In this document: positions 51,007 through 59,192 of the stretch, piece after piece
Layout: the number at the start of each line of letters is the position of its first letter
Position numbering within the stretch: the first letter of the stretch is position 1
Assembly: GCA_004557245.1 (NCBI GenBank)
Contig: SFEL01000011.1
Span: 27,043-91,042, forward strand
DNA from: Clostridiales bacterium
Lineage (GTDB): Bacteria > Bacillota > Clostridia > Christensenellales > CAG-138
Reading direction: 5' to 3'
DNA length: 64,000 nt
The notes under the pieces: model-generated
Database searches by the model: none
Seen by the model: the letters and a program-made list of their open reading frames with translations, nothing else
What the model was told of the DNA's origin: nothing
Translations under genes and position numbers: made by a program

Positions 51007-51255
51007 TTAATCCCAGGGCCATTCGCTGCAAACGTAGCAGCCCGTAGCAGTCGCCGAGTGGCCGAAGTTCATAAGCGGGCCGTACTGCTCCTCATAGGCG
51101 GCAATGAGCTCCTTGAGCCGGGTGGAGTAGTACAGGTAGTCGCTGCGGGCAGCGGCGTCCCCGGGGTGGGTGTCGAGATACAGGTTCAGCTCTACCGCAA
51201 CGAATTGATATTCGCTTATGGTTTTAAGCAGTTCACATTTGGTCATGTCGTCCAT
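51007..51255 (-). CDS. cotJB: Spore coat protein CotJB
   Basis: 82 residues: CELLKTISEYQFVAVELNLYLDTHPGDAAA near 8-37 and YLYYSTRLKELIAAYEEQYGPLMNFG near 43-68, the two helices typical of CotJB. It lies between cotJA and cotJC on the same strand. Known cotJ operons are expressed in the mother cell under sigma-E, and the products build an inner coat layer. ATG 51255. Confidence 0.92.
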   Translation of the reverse strand: MDDMTKCELLKTISEYQFVAVELNLYLDTHPGDAAARSDYLYYSTRLKELIAAYEEQYGPLMNFGHSATATGCYVCSEWPWD

Positions 51256-51265
51256 GGCGGCCTCC

Positions 51266-51511
51266 TTACATCACAAGCTCTGGAAAGATGGTACCGTTGT
51301 TCAGGGCCTCGCAGGGGCAGTAACCCTGAAGGTAGGCCTGATCCGGGAAGTATGCGGTAGCAAGAGGGTTGCTGCCTGCGGCCGATGCAAGGCAGATGCC
51401 GCTGTCCCAGCCGGAGCAGGGCTGGGTGCTTGCGGTGCCGGCAGCCACAAGTATTCCGCTGTCGGAGCAGGTAAGCTCTGCGCAGCGGCATGTGTTGTTT
51501 TTTAGATTCAC
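51266..51511 (-). CDS. cotJA: Spore coat associated protein CotJA
   Basis: 81 residues, starting at GTG 51511 with AAGGAGG upstream. The C-terminal half, NPLATAYFPDQAYLQGYCPCEALNNGTIFPELV, is the conserved CotJA core. The N-terminal half is rich in Cys, Ser and Ala and poorly conserved. First gene of the cotJABC operon; ten bases separate it from cotJB. Confidence 0.9.
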   Translation of the reverse strand: MNLKNNTCRCAELTCSDSGILVAAGTASTQPCSGWDSGICLASAAGSNPLATAYFPDQAYLQGYCPCEALNNGTIFPELVM

Positions 51512-51555
51512 GGTTTTGCCTCCTTAGCGCCCTGTTACATGGTATTACAGGGCAT

Positions 51556-51587
51556 TTATATATGGCATAATATGCGGGCCACATATG
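51556..51587 (-). promoter_or_regulatory. Possible sigma-E-like promoter of cotJABC
   Basis: On the minus strand CATATG (51587-51582) and CATATATAA (51564-51556) are spaced 17 bp. They vaguely resemble the ATA-type -35 and CATACAAT-type -10 of mother-cell sigma-E. A weak match, listed because cotJ operons are known sigma-E targets. Confidence 0.35.
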
Positions 51588-51599
51588 GTAAGGTTACAC

Positions 51600-51822
51600 A
51601 AAGGCAAACAAAAAGAGCCGGGTATGACCGGCTCTTTCAGAATGTCAAAAAAGTGGCTGAATGCCACTTTTTTGAGTTTTACGGGTTTTGCCTCTCGCAA
51701 AAAACATGAGGTTCCGCCCCGGGAAACGGGCCGGAACTGACCCGCTGCGGCGGGCCCCCGGGCGGCAAACCCCGCAAAGTACGAAAACCTCTGGGTTTTC
51801 ATCCGTTCTGACGCACATGTCG
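51600..51822. repeat. Hairpin-rich noncoding block, possibly a dispersed repeat
   Basis: Two perfect hairpins stand in a row: AAAGAGCCGG/CCGGCTCTTT (about 51611-51636) and AAAAAAGTGGC/GCCACTTTTTT (about 51647-51674), so transcription from either side should end here. Beyond them is a GC-rich stretch (GGTTCCGCCCCGGGAAACGG and similar) with an open frame on the minus strand that looks non-protein-like. Blocks like this can be reiterated in clostridial genomes; only one copy is in the window. Confidence 0.5.
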
Positions 51823-53556
51823 TCAGAGCCGGATTGAACATAAGGGGCTGCGGCCGGTCTGATCTGACACGGACGCGTCGTCCTGCCCCGCGGGGGCTTC
51901 CACTACGGGAGCCTCGGCAGGTGCTGCGTATGCAACGGAGGGGATAAAGGAGAGGGCCATATACTCTTCGCCGGTGGCGGAGTTAAGGTCGATGTGAGCT
52001 ATGGTAAACTGTACATCGGTCTTAGAGCCTTCCTTCAGAGCAGCCTCATGGTAGAACAGGCGGAAGCTGCCGTCCTTGAGCCGTACCAGCAAGCCTATGG
52101 GCTTTTCGGGTGAAGCTACCGTCTCGGAAGCTGAGGCTTCCTCCTCGGTTTTCTTTTTCTTATCCTTCTCGGAAGCGTCATCTTCCTTGGCCTTCTCTAT
52201 CTGTACGGATACGTTGGGGAAGCCGTTGAGGTATACCACGCGGAAATCGCCCTCGGTAATCCACTCTGAGTAGCTTGCCCAGTTATTGCCGGACATGGAT
52301 TCCATTGTCAGGGCGGGGCTGCCTTCGGTGTAGCTGACGAAGGAACCGGCAGGTGCGGCGGCAGCCTCGGCCGCGGTATCTTCGGTTTTCTTCTTATCTT
52401 TGCTGTCTTTGGCAGTCTCCTCGGCGGGCTTGGGTTCGCCTATGGTGCCCTTTACATACGCGGTATTTACATTGGTGGCAAGTGTCTCCAGCAGCTGCTC
52501 ACGGTTGGCAGAAAGGCTGTACAGCTCGGAGTTTAGGCTGGTAACGCCCTCCAGAGTGAGGCTGGGCAGGAAACGCTGAATGTAGGGGGCGTAATCCTGA
52601 TTGGACATATAGGCGGAAGCCGCGTCTACGGTGCCCAGAGCCAGGGCGCTGGTGCGGAAGTCTGCATATACGTTTGCGTCGGCGAAAGCGTCGAGGGCCG
52701 TGCGGAAGGCTGCATCGCCGGTGCCGGAGGCTGCCTCGACAACGGCAGCTATGGCGGGGCTTTCAATGCCGAACTTTGATAGCTCCTTTACCTGATCCGC
52801 GTTTGCAAGAGCCTCTGCAAACAACTTGTCGGTGGCATTCATTGTTATTACCACGCAGCCGTCGGCAATGGTAAACTGGGTCAGGTCGTTCAGGAATGGG
52901 TGTATGCTGCGGCTGATCTTAACATTGAGCGCAGAGGGCTCCACATCGAAGCGGTTGCATACGAAGTTCATGGGAAGACCCCAGCCGTTGCCCAGCTTTA
53001 TGCTTTTGACAAAAACAGTGATGTCGGTGTCATCTACGGATACGCCACAGTCGGCAGATAGGGGAATGCGGACGCTGCCGAAGCAGGTAAGCTCAACATT
53101 TGCGGTAAGGGCATTGTTGTCGGCGGATATTCCCATGCCCGAGAGGCGAATGTTCTTGTCGGCCAACGCGGTATCCATCTTTTCCAGCTTCTCAATGGCG
53201 CCCGTCTGGTAGAGCAGCCACCACAGGTCGTTCTTGTCAAGCCTTACGGACATTGTTTTATCCGCAGAGGAGAAGGCATAACGCTGTGTGAAGTCCATGG
53301 GCTGGCTCTGTACGCATTCGGTGATGTTATCGTACTCGGTACCGCACTTCTGGAGGTAAAGCAGGAAACCTGCGAACGCAGCTACGATGACCAGTATTAC
53401 TGCAAGCACTATGAGCAGCGCTGTCTTTATGCGCTTTTTCCTTTGCTTTTTCTTCCTGCGCGCTTCGCGGGCGGCTTCTTTGCGTGCCGCGCGCTCCGCA
53501 GCTTCCTCGTCTGTAAGTATCCTTTCAGTTTCCCTTACGGGGGTATCGGTTTCCAT
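51823..53556 (-). CDS. Membrane-anchored extracytoplasmic protein, unknown function
   Basis: 577 residues; not recognised. A highly charged Arg/Lys/Glu cytoplasmic segment (1-43) leads to one transmembrane helix (about 44-68). The rest faces outward: a beta-rich region to about 390, a Lys/Glu/Ala linker (EETAKDSKDKKKTEDTA), a second small domain, another Lys/Glu linker (SEKDKKKKTEEEASAS) and a final domain. The last residues QDDASVSDQTGRSPLC follow an Ala/Pro/Glu-rich spacer. It may be an envelope or sporulation protein, given its position beside cotJ, but nothing in the sequence proves this. The stop lies at the edge of the hairpin-rich block. Confidence 0.65.
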   Translation of the reverse strand: METDTPVRETERILTDEEAAERAARKEAAREARRKKKQRKKRIKTALLIVLAVILVIVAAFAGFLLYLQKCGTEYDNITECVQSQPMDFTQRYAFSSADKTMSVRLDKNDLWWLLYQTGAIEKLEKMDTALADKNIRLSGMGISADNNALTANVELTCFGSVRIPLSADCGVSVDDTDITVFVKSIKLGNGWGLPMNFVCNRFDVEPSALNVKISRSIHPFLNDLTQFTIADGCVVITMNATDKLFAEALANADQVKELSKFGIESPAIAAVVEAASGTGDAAFRTALDAFADANVYADFRTSALALGTVDAASAYMSNQDYAPYIQRFLPSLTLEGVTSLNSELYSLSANREQLLETLATNVNTAYVKGTIGEPKPAEETAKDSKDKKKTEDTAAEAAAAPAGSFVSYTEGSPALTMESMSGNNWASYSEWITEGDFRVVYLNGFPNVSVQIEKAKEDDASEKDKKKKTEEEASASETVASPEKPIGLLVRLKDGSFRLFYHEAALKEGSKTDVQFTIAHIDLNSATGEEYMALSFIPSVAYAAPAEAPVVEAPAGQDDASVSDQTGRSPLCSIRL

Positions 53557-53763
53557 AGTTCAACTATCCTTTCATTGTTCCGGCACAGTACAAAGTGTGG
53601 GTTGGCCGGTGCAAATAATGGTAACGACATATATAACTACATATATGTACATTGTGCATTTTATCACGTGAAGCCCAATCTAACAAGGGTGTAGTGAAAA
53701 TTGACATATTTTGCCGGTGAAAAAGGACGAAAAACAGGAATAATGATGTGGTTAACCGCAGAA

Positions 53764-53821
53764 AATAATTCCTATTAAAAAGGTGGGAATTATTGACACG
53801 GCAGGCTGGCGATGGTATACT
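53764..53821 (+). promoter_or_regulatory. Promoter and dyad operator of the Rrf2-nifS-nifU operon
   Basis: TTGACA (53793-53798), 17 bp, TATACT (53816-53821). AATAATTCC (53764-53772) and GGAATTATT (53786-53794) form a 9-bp inverted repeat running into the -35 box. GGTGGGAATT recurs at 53782-53791 and 53847-53856. The site is well placed for autoregulation by the Rrf2 protein. Confidence 0.72.
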
Positions 53822-53870
53822 TAGCCATAGAAAATCACAGTATACAGGTGGGAATTGAGGTGACGTGCCC

Positions 53871-54323
53871 ATGAAGCTGTCTACAAAGGGCAGATACGGT
53901 CTGAAGGCCATGGTGGATCTTACCGTGGCATATGGCAGGGGATATGTGAGCATAGCTACTCTGGCACAGCAGCAGGGCATAAGCGAATCCTATCTGGAGC
54001 AGCTGATAGCCTCCTTGAAAAAGGCGGGCCTTGTTGAATCCGTAAGGGGAGCACAGGGCGGCTATGCGCTGTCGCGCAAGCCTGAGGATATAGATGTGGG
54101 CGAGGTACTGCGCGCGCTTGAGGGCAGTACTTCCATAATGGGCTGCGTGGACGTGAACGGCGCAAGCTGCGACAATGCGTGCAGCTGCAGTGCAAGGCCC
54201 CTGTGGCTCAAGCTGCAAAAGAGGATAGACGAGGTGCTGGATACGACTACACTCGCCGACATGGCGGAGGACTATAAAACACAATTGGGGCGCTTCAACA
54301 GCGCTCAGAAGAGGAAAAACTGA
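53871..54323 (+). CDS. iscR: Rrf2/IscR-family transcriptional regulator
   Basis: 150 residues. The winged helix-turn-helix starts MKLSTKGRYGLKAMVDL and contains ISESYLEQLIASLKKAGLVESVRGAQGGY. A cysteine-rich loop (CVDVNGASCDNACSCS) near 91-106 can bind a [2Fe-2S] cluster as in IscR. It heads an iron-sulfur assembly operon and probably represses it when clusters are plentiful; CymR-like sulfur control is the alternative. ATG 53871 was chosen with GAGG ten bases upstream; GTG 53865 is too close to that site. Confidence 0.87.
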   Translation: MKLSTKGRYGLKAMVDLTVAYGRGYVSIATLAQQQGISESYLEQLIASLKKAGLVESVRGAQGGYALSRKPEDIDVGEVLRALEGSTSIMGCVDVNGASCDNACSCSARPLWLKLQKRIDEVLDTTTLADMAEDYKTQLGRFNSAQKRKN

Positions 54324-54324
54324 C

Positions 54325-55497
54325 ATGAGAAGAGTATATATGGACAACGCAGCCACAACGTCTCTTGCACCGGAAGTTCTGGAGCAGATGATGCCTTACC
54401 TTACCAACATATACGGCAACCCCTCCAGCGTGCATTCCTTCGGACGGGAAGCAAAGGCGGGAGTGGACAAAGCCCGCCAGCAGCTTGCCAAGGCCCTCAA
54501 CGCGGAGCTGGACGAGATAATCTTCACCGGCTGCGGCACAGAGAGCGACAATACCGTGCTGCTGGGCGTTGCCGAGCGCTACAAGAGCAAGGGAAATCAC
54601 ATAATAACCACAAATATCGAGCACCACGCCATACTGCATACCTGCGAATACCTTGAAAAACACGGCTGCGAGGTGACCTACCTTCCCGTGGATGAAAACG
54701 GCATGGTAACGGCGGAGCAGGTAAAAAACGCCATCAGGGACAATACCGTGCTGGTATCCGTAATGTTTGCAAACAACGAGGTGGGAACCATAATGCCCAT
54801 TGCCGAGATAGGCAAAGTGTGTAAGGAAAAGGGCGTGTTCTTCCACACGGACGCAGTACAGGCGGTAGGACATGTGCCTATAGACGTAAAGGCCATGAAT
54901 ATAGACATGCTGTCGCTCTCCGCCCATAAGTTCCACGGGCCAAAGGGCGTGGGTGCGCTGTATGTCCGCCGGGGCATACGCCTTCCCTCCCATATAATGG
55001 GCGGTGCGCAGGAGCGGGGCCGCAGGGCCGGCACCGAAAATACTGCGGGCATCGTTGGCCTCGGTGCAGCGATAGAGCTTGCATGTAGCAATATGGAAGA
55101 AAATGCCAGGCGCATGACCGCGCTGAGAAACAGGCTCATGGAGGGCATAGAGCGTGAGATACCCTATGTAAAGCTCAACGGCCACCGCACAGAGCGCCTT
55201 CCCAACAACGTGAACTACAGCATAAAGTTCATAGAAGGAGAGTCTATACTGCTGATGCTGGATATGAACGGCATAGCGGCCTCATCAGGCTCCGCCTGCA
55301 CCTCCGGTTCGCTTGATCCATCCCACGTGCTGCTGGCCCTGGGACTGCCCCACGAGATAGCACACGGCTCCGTGAGACTGACCCTGGGTGACGACACTAC
55401 CGAGGAAGATGTGGATTATGTAATAGATGTGTTGAAGAAGACCGCAGAGCGGCTTCGTGCCATGTCCCCCCTGTATAAGGGTCAAATTAATAAATAA
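54325..55497 (+). CDS. nifS: Cysteine desulfurase (NifS/IscS type)
   Basis: Supplies persulfide sulfur for iron-sulfur cluster assembly. 390 residues: YMDNAATT at 5-12, PLP Lys202 in SAHKFHGPKG, and the mobile catalytic loop SSGSACTSG with Cys325. The long loop makes it group I (NifS/IscS), unlike the enzyme at 43087-44220. One base separates it from the Rrf2 gene, and the scaffold gene follows. Confidence 0.93.
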   Translation: MRRVYMDNAATTSLAPEVLEQMMPYLTNIYGNPSSVHSFGREAKAGVDKARQQLAKALNAELDEIIFTGCGTESDNTVLLGVAERYKSKGNHIITTNIEHHAILHTCEYLEKHGCEVTYLPVDENGMVTAEQVKNAIRDNTVLVSVMFANNEVGTIMPIAEIGKVCKEKGVFFHTDAVQAVGHVPIDVKAMNIDMLSLSAHKFHGPKGVGALYVRRGIRLPSHIMGGAQERGRRAGTENTAGIVGLGAAIELACSNMEENARRMTALRNRLMEGIEREIPYVKLNGHRTERLPNNVNYSIKFIEGESILLMLDMNGIAASSGSACTSGSLDPSHVLLALGLPHEIAHGSVRLTLGDDTTEEDVDYVIDVLKKTAERLRAMSPLYKGQINK

Positions 55498-55512
55498 AAG
55501 GAGAACAGCCAT

Positions 55513-55947
55513 ATGTATACCGAAAAAGTACTCGATCACTTCAGCAATCCCCGCAACATGGGCGAGCTTCAGGACGCAAACGGAGTAGGCATGGTAGGCA
55601 ATGCCAAGTGCGGAGACATCATGCAGATGTTCCTTAAAATAGACGACGACGGCATAATTGAGGACGTGGGCTTTAAGACCTTTGGCTGCGGCGCTGCCAT
55701 AGCCACCAGCTCCATGGCCACAGAGATGATAAAGGGTAAGAGCATAAACGAGGCGCTGAACCTTTCCAATGCCGCGGTAGTTGAGGCGCTGGAAGGGCTG
55801 CCCCCGCAGAAGATACATTGTTCCGTGCTGGCTGAGGAAGCCGTAAAAGCCGCCCTCGAGGATTATTATAAGCGCAAGGGCGTCGATATGCCTGAGGAAC
55901 TCAAGAAAAAGGCAGAGCACAAGGACGTACACGAGGTTCAGGAATAA
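55513..55947 (+). CDS. nifU: Iron-sulfur scaffold protein NifU/IscU
   Basis: 144 residues: the IscU-like domain with the three cluster cysteines Cys33 (in NAKCGD), Cys59 (FGCGAA) and Cys103 (IHCSVLAEEA), plus Asp35. A charged C-terminal tail replaces the extra NifU domains, as in most clostridial proteins named NifU. It receives sulfur from the desulfurase encoded upstream. ATG 55513 with AAGGAG. Confidence 0.93.
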   Translation: MYTEKVLDHFSNPRNMGELQDANGVGMVGNAKCGDIMQMFLKIDDDGIIEDVGFKTFGCGAAIATSSMATEMIKGKSINEALNLSNAAVVEALEGLPPQKIHCSVLAEEAVKAALEDYYKRKGVDMPEELKKKAEHKDVHEVQE

Positions 55948-55980
55948 AGTCTGGCAGTACATACATAACTTAACATAGTT

Positions 55981-56030
55981 GCCTCGCTCCTTTGTGGGAA
56001 GAATAAGCCCGAAAGGAGTGAGGCTTTTTT
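55981..56030 (+). terminator. Terminator of the nif operon, overlapping the next gene's ribosome binding site
   Basis: GCCTCGCTCCTTT (55981-55993) pairs with AAAGGAGTGAGGC (56012-56024), 13 pairs including one G-U, followed by TTTTTT (56025-56030). The next base begins an ATG, and the only AGGAG available to it lies in the 3' arm. Confidence 0.85.
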
Positions 56031-56189
56031 ATGAAGACCGTATCGTTTATGGCGGGAATGGCAGCCGGCATGGTAATGGCGGGCGCGGCGCTGTCCGCAG
56101 CATACCCCGACGTACCCAAGAGAATGGGAAGGGATGCCAAAAAGATGGTTCGCTGTGGCAGACGCATGATGAACAGCGTGCTCAAATAA
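56031..56189 (+). CDS. Small hydrophobic-basic protein, 52 residues
   Basis: ATG 56031 to TAA 56187-56189. An N-terminal hydrophobic helix rich in Met, Ala and Gly (MAGMAAGMVMAGAALSAAY, about 7-25) is followed by a basic tail (RMGRDAKKMVRCGRRMMNSVL). It resembles short single-span membrane proteins of clostridia. Translation depends on an AGGAG sequestered in the preceding terminator stem, so it may be expressed only when that hairpin is open or from a transcript starting inside it. Not identified further. Confidence 0.6.
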   Translation: MKTVSFMAGMAAGMVMAGAALSAAYPDVPKRMGRDAKKMVRCGRRMMNSVLK

Positions 56190-56316
56190 GGCCGCAGACC
56201 GGCGAAAAGATGACCTGTTTGTGAATAACGGGTCATTTTTTGTGTAATACCGCTTTGCCGGTTTACAAAAATATGGTAAAAAGGGTATAATTTAGGTGAA
56301 TGGAGGGTTCAAGATT

Positions 56317-56589
56317 ATGGGCGACCAGACAAACGAAACCGTACACTTCAAGATCCAAAAGGAACGTACCAAAGCTGGCGACGTGCTCATGCGGGTATAT
56401 GAGGCCATGTCAGAGAGGGGCTACGATCCCGTCAACCAGATAGTTGGCTACCTGATCTCCGGCGACCCTACATACATCACCAGCTATAATAACGCCAGAT
56501 ACCTTATACGCATGCTGGAGCGGGACGAGCTTCTGGAGGAGCTGGTAAAGTATTACGTGGAGTCCCACGGCCCTATAGAAGGCGAATAA
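56317..56589 (+). CDS. ireB: IreB-family regulatory protein (UPF0297)
   Basis: 90 residues from ATG 56317 (GGAGGG upstream); the in-frame earlier codon lacks support. The sequence ALxRVYEAMxERGYxPxNQIVGYLxSGDPxYIxxxxxAR is the UPF0297 core, visible here from about residue 28. In Enterococcus the homologue is phosphorylated on Thr by the PASTA kinase IreK and affects cell-wall stress responses. It forms the conserved trio with ruvX and the DUF1292 gene. Confidence 0.92.
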   Translation: MGDQTNETVHFKIQKERTKAGDVLMRVYEAMSERGYDPVNQIVGYLISGDPTYITSYNNARYLIRMLERDELLEELVKYYVESHGPIEGE

Positions 56590-56659
56590 GCGACATAAAA
56601 TACGCCGCGTATTTTTCGCGGCCTTTTTAAAGAATAATTTAAGGAATAAAACTGATATT

Positions 56660-57082
56660 ATGATGAGAGTGCTTGCCCTTGACATAGGGGATAAACGCAT
56701 AGGAGTGGCGGTGAGCGATCCGCTGGGCATTACCGCCCAGGGCCTTGAGACCTACACCCGGACGGGCGACCTGGATAAGGACACTGACTACCTTATAGCG
56801 CTGGCCAACAAATACAAGCCGGTGCGGCTGCTTTTCGGTATGCCCCGCAATATGGACGGAAGTTACGGCTTTGCAAGCGAAAAGGTGAAGGAATTTGCTG
56901 CCGCTATGTGCGAAAAGTGGGACGGAGAGCATACCTTTTACGACGAGCGGCTCACTACCGTTCAGGCAGAAAGGGTGCTGTACGAGGCCGAGATGGATTG
57001 GCGCAAGCGACGTAAGGTGATAGACAAGCTGGCGGCTGTGGTAACTCTGGAAGGCTACCTTGCTACCAACCCAAAGCTTTGA
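56660..57082 (+). CDS. ruvX: RuvX/YqgF-type putative Holliday junction resolvase / pre-16S rRNA nuclease
   Basis: 140 residues with an RNase H-like fold: LALDIGDKRIGVAVSD at the start (catalytic Asp), LLFGMPRNMDGS near 58, and FYDERLTTVQAER near 93 with Asp/Glu. The C-terminal KLAAVVTLEGYL completes the family pattern. Homologues process 16S rRNA 5' ends and are also annotated as resolvases. Middle gene of the ireB-ruvX-DUF1292 unit. Confidence 0.92.
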   Translation: MMRVLALDIGDKRIGVAVSDPLGITAQGLETYTRTGDLDKDTDYLIALANKYKPVRLLFGMPRNMDGSYGFASEKVKEFAAAMCEKWDGEHTFYDERLTTVQAERVLYEAEMDWRKRRKVIDKLAAVVTLEGYLATNPKL

Positions 57083-57097
57083 CAGGGAGATGAAAAG

Positions 57098-57421
57098 ATG
57101 AAAGACAGGAATATAATAGATCAGATAGGCGAAGACGTAGTGCTGCTGGATGAGGACGGAAAGGAGAACACCTTTGAGCACATACTTACCTTTATGTATG
57201 AGGGTAAGAAATATGTAGCGCTTTCTCCCATTGCGGATGAGGAAAGCGCTATGGATGACGATGAGGCGGAGGTGGTGCTGTTCCAGATAACCAGCGAAAA
57301 CGGCGAGGATACCTACGTCAGCATAGACAACGAGGTGCTGCTGGACGAAGTATTCGCCGAGTTTCTCGACCTCATGGACGAGATAAACGAGGAAGAGGAC
57401 AAGAACGGGGAAAACGAGTAA
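57098..57421 (+). CDS. DUF1292 protein (YrzB family)
   Basis: 107 residues, very acidic. VVLLDEDGKENTFEHILTFMYEGKKYVALSP and a later VVLFQI segment are the DUF1292 core; the end is Glu/Asp-rich. Found next to ruvX across Firmicutes; function unknown. It follows ruvX by 15 bp with GGGAG upstream. Two terminators come after it. Confidence 0.9.
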   Translation: MKDRNIIDQIGEDVVLLDEDGKENTFEHILTFMYEGKKYVALSPIADEESAMDDDEAEVVLFQITSENGEDTYVSIDNEVLLDEVFAEFLDLMDEINEEEDKNGENE

Positions 57422-57429
57422 GCAAGCGT

Positions 57430-57516
57430 GAATAAAGGCCGGGAAAAGAAAATTTCCCCCGTTTATTGCTTTTTTTAGCCGGCATATATTTTGAGCAACA
57501 AAGCGTTGCTCTTTTT
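57430..57516 (+). terminator. Two terminators after the ireB operon
   Basis: First: AATAAA/GGGAAA paired with TTTCCC/TTTATT, then GCTTTTTTT. Second: GAGCAAC and GTTGCTC around AAAGC (57493-57511), then TTTTTTCTT. The tandem arrangement insulates the redox island that follows. Confidence 0.8.
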
Positions 57517-57890
57517 TCTTATCGCTGCTTAAATTTAAAAATGGCTATGATAAAAATATACAAATATTGATGAATTCCTGGTGGAAAGGGTATAGGGATA
57601 AACTCGACGGAAATGCGTTGACCGTGGAAGGAGGGTGTGGGGGCCAAGTAAGAGGATTGTTATGAAATAGTATTGAAGGCAAAAGCGTCACCCGGAAGGG
57701 CCGGAAAACGGTACAAGGCGGCGGCCGGGTTGCATGAAAATTTTAAACGCCTCGCATGCGCTGAAAAATCTTTATCCGGCTGCGCATTTGGAAGGCGCAG
57801 TGGCCTCACAGCTCTCAAGATCAAATCGCAAGCCATACTGCATTCTTCTGTATTAAATGGATAATACTATTTAAAATGGAGGAGCAGGAT
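57517..57890. other. Intergenic region before the redox island
   Basis: I see no gene in these roughly 370 bases. A 63-codon open frame at 57673-57864 has no ribosome binding site, no similarity I recognise and composition unlike a protein, so it is left out. An AT-rich stretch at 57840-57870 probably holds the promoter of the next gene. The boundary coincides with a change in codon use. Confidence 0.4.
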
Positions 57891-59192
57891 ATGGATTTTT
57901 TGTGGACAAGAGAAGTAACGCCCCACAGCTTTCCGGCATTGGAAGGCGATAAAAGAACCGACGTGCTGGTAATCGGCGGAGGCATGGCCGGCGTGCTGTG
58001 CGCGCTGAAATTGCAGAAAGCGGGCGTTGATTATATTCTTGTTGAAGGAAAAAATGTGGGCGGCGGAATTACAAAAGGCACCACCGCAGTACTTACGGCC
58101 CAGCATGATACGCTGTATCAGGAGCTTATCAAGAAATTCGGCAGGGAAAAGGCAGGGCTTTACCTTCATGCAAATCTTCATGCCGTGGAACGGTTCCGCA
58201 AGCTGTGCGAGCGCATACCCTGCGACTTTGAGGAGAGGCCGTCGGTAATGTACTCTCTGGATGACAAGCCCCTTATGGAGCGGGAGGCGGCAGCAGTCCG
58301 GTCTCTTGGATTCGACGTGGATTTCATTACGACAACTCCCCTGCCGTTTTCAGTAGCCGGAGCAGTACGCTATAACGGCATGGCGCAGTTTCATCCGCTG
58401 AAGTTCTTATACAGTGCGGCAAAAGGGCTTAATATTTTCGAGAATACATTCGTGTCAAAGCTGAGCGGAACAACCGCTTTTACCGAGCGCGGTACCATCA
58501 GTGCGAAAAAGATAATCATCGCCACACACTACCCCTTCCTTAACAGCCACGGGCTGTACTTTGCCAAGCTTTACCAGCAGCGTTCCTTCGTCGTCGCGCT
58601 GGAAAACGCGCCGGATCTGGGCTGCACCATAGAGGATTCGGCTGAAAACGGCGTGTATCTTCGAAACTACAACGGTCTTCTGCTCGTAGGCGGCGGCGAC
58701 CACCGCACGGGTAAAAGCGGGGGCGGCTTTGAAGTGCCTCGCGCCTTTGCCAGGCGTTACTTTCCGGAAGCCAGGGAGAAAATCGCCTGGGCAAATCAGG
58801 ATTGCGTAAGCCTGGACGGCGTGCCTTATATTGGAGAATACAGCAGCGGCATTCCGAATGTCTACGTTGCCTCCGGGTTCAATCTCTGGGGAATGACCAG
58901 CTCCATGGTCGCTTCGGAAATTCTGACGGACATGGTGCTTGGGCGGAAAAACCGTTTTGCCGCTGCATTTGCCCCTAAAAGGAGCATCCTCACCGGTCAG
59001 CTTTTTGCAAATGTGGGTACCACACTGCTGAATTTTGTTGCGCCCAGCGCCCCACGCTGCTCCCATATGGGCTGCGCGCTCAAGTGGAATCCGGCGGAGT
59101 ATACCTGGGACTGCCAATGCCACGGATCACGCTTCGATGAGCACGGGCACATAATAGACAACCCCGCCATGAGAGACAGCCATGTTGAATAG
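57891..59192 (+). CDS. FAD-dependent oxidoreductase with C-terminal Rieske domain
   Basis: 433 residues. A DadA-like FAD domain starts with VLVIGGGMAGVLCALKLQKAG (GGGMAG 29-34) and ends near 360 with SSGIPNVYVASGFNLWGMT. A [2Fe-2S] Rieske domain follows with CSHMGC and CQCHGSRFDEHG (two Cys-X-His-type ligand pairs), after about residue 385. ATG 57891 is six bases after GGAGGAGCAGG; the earlier ATG 57876 would place that sequence inside the gene. Such fusions are known in Firmicutes and presumably oxidise a small amine or organic acid. The next gene overlaps its end by 11 bp. Confidence 0.85.
   Translation: MDFLWTREVTPHSFPALEGDKRTDVLVIGGGMAGVLCALKLQKAGVDYILVEGKNVGGGITKGTTAVLTAQHDTLYQELIKKFGREKAGLYLHANLHAVERFRKLCERIPCDFEERPSVMYSLDDKPLMEREAAAVRSLGFDVDFITTTPLPFSVAGAVRYNGMAQFHPLKFLYSAAKGLNIFENTFVSKLSGTTAFTERGTISAKKIIIATHYPFLNSHGLYFAKLYQQRSFVVALENAPDLGCTIEDSAENGVYLRNYNGLLLVGGGDHRTGKSGGGFEVPRAFARRYFPEAREKIAWANQDCVSLDGVPYIGEYSSGIPNVYVASGFNLWGMTSSMVASEILTDMVLGRKNRFAAAFAPKRSILTGQLFANVGTTLLNFVAPSAPRCSHMGCALKWNPAEYTWDCQCHGSRFDEHGHIIDNPAMRDSHVE

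Noticed and set aside
51545..51841. 98-codon open frame on the minus strand through the hairpin-rich block
   Set aside because: It reads through two terminator hairpins, has no ribosome binding site and its composition is that of structured noncoding DNA.
57673..57864. 63-codon open frame before the redox island
   Set aside because: No ribosome binding site, no recognisable pattern, and ends at the promoter-like AT-rich stretch.
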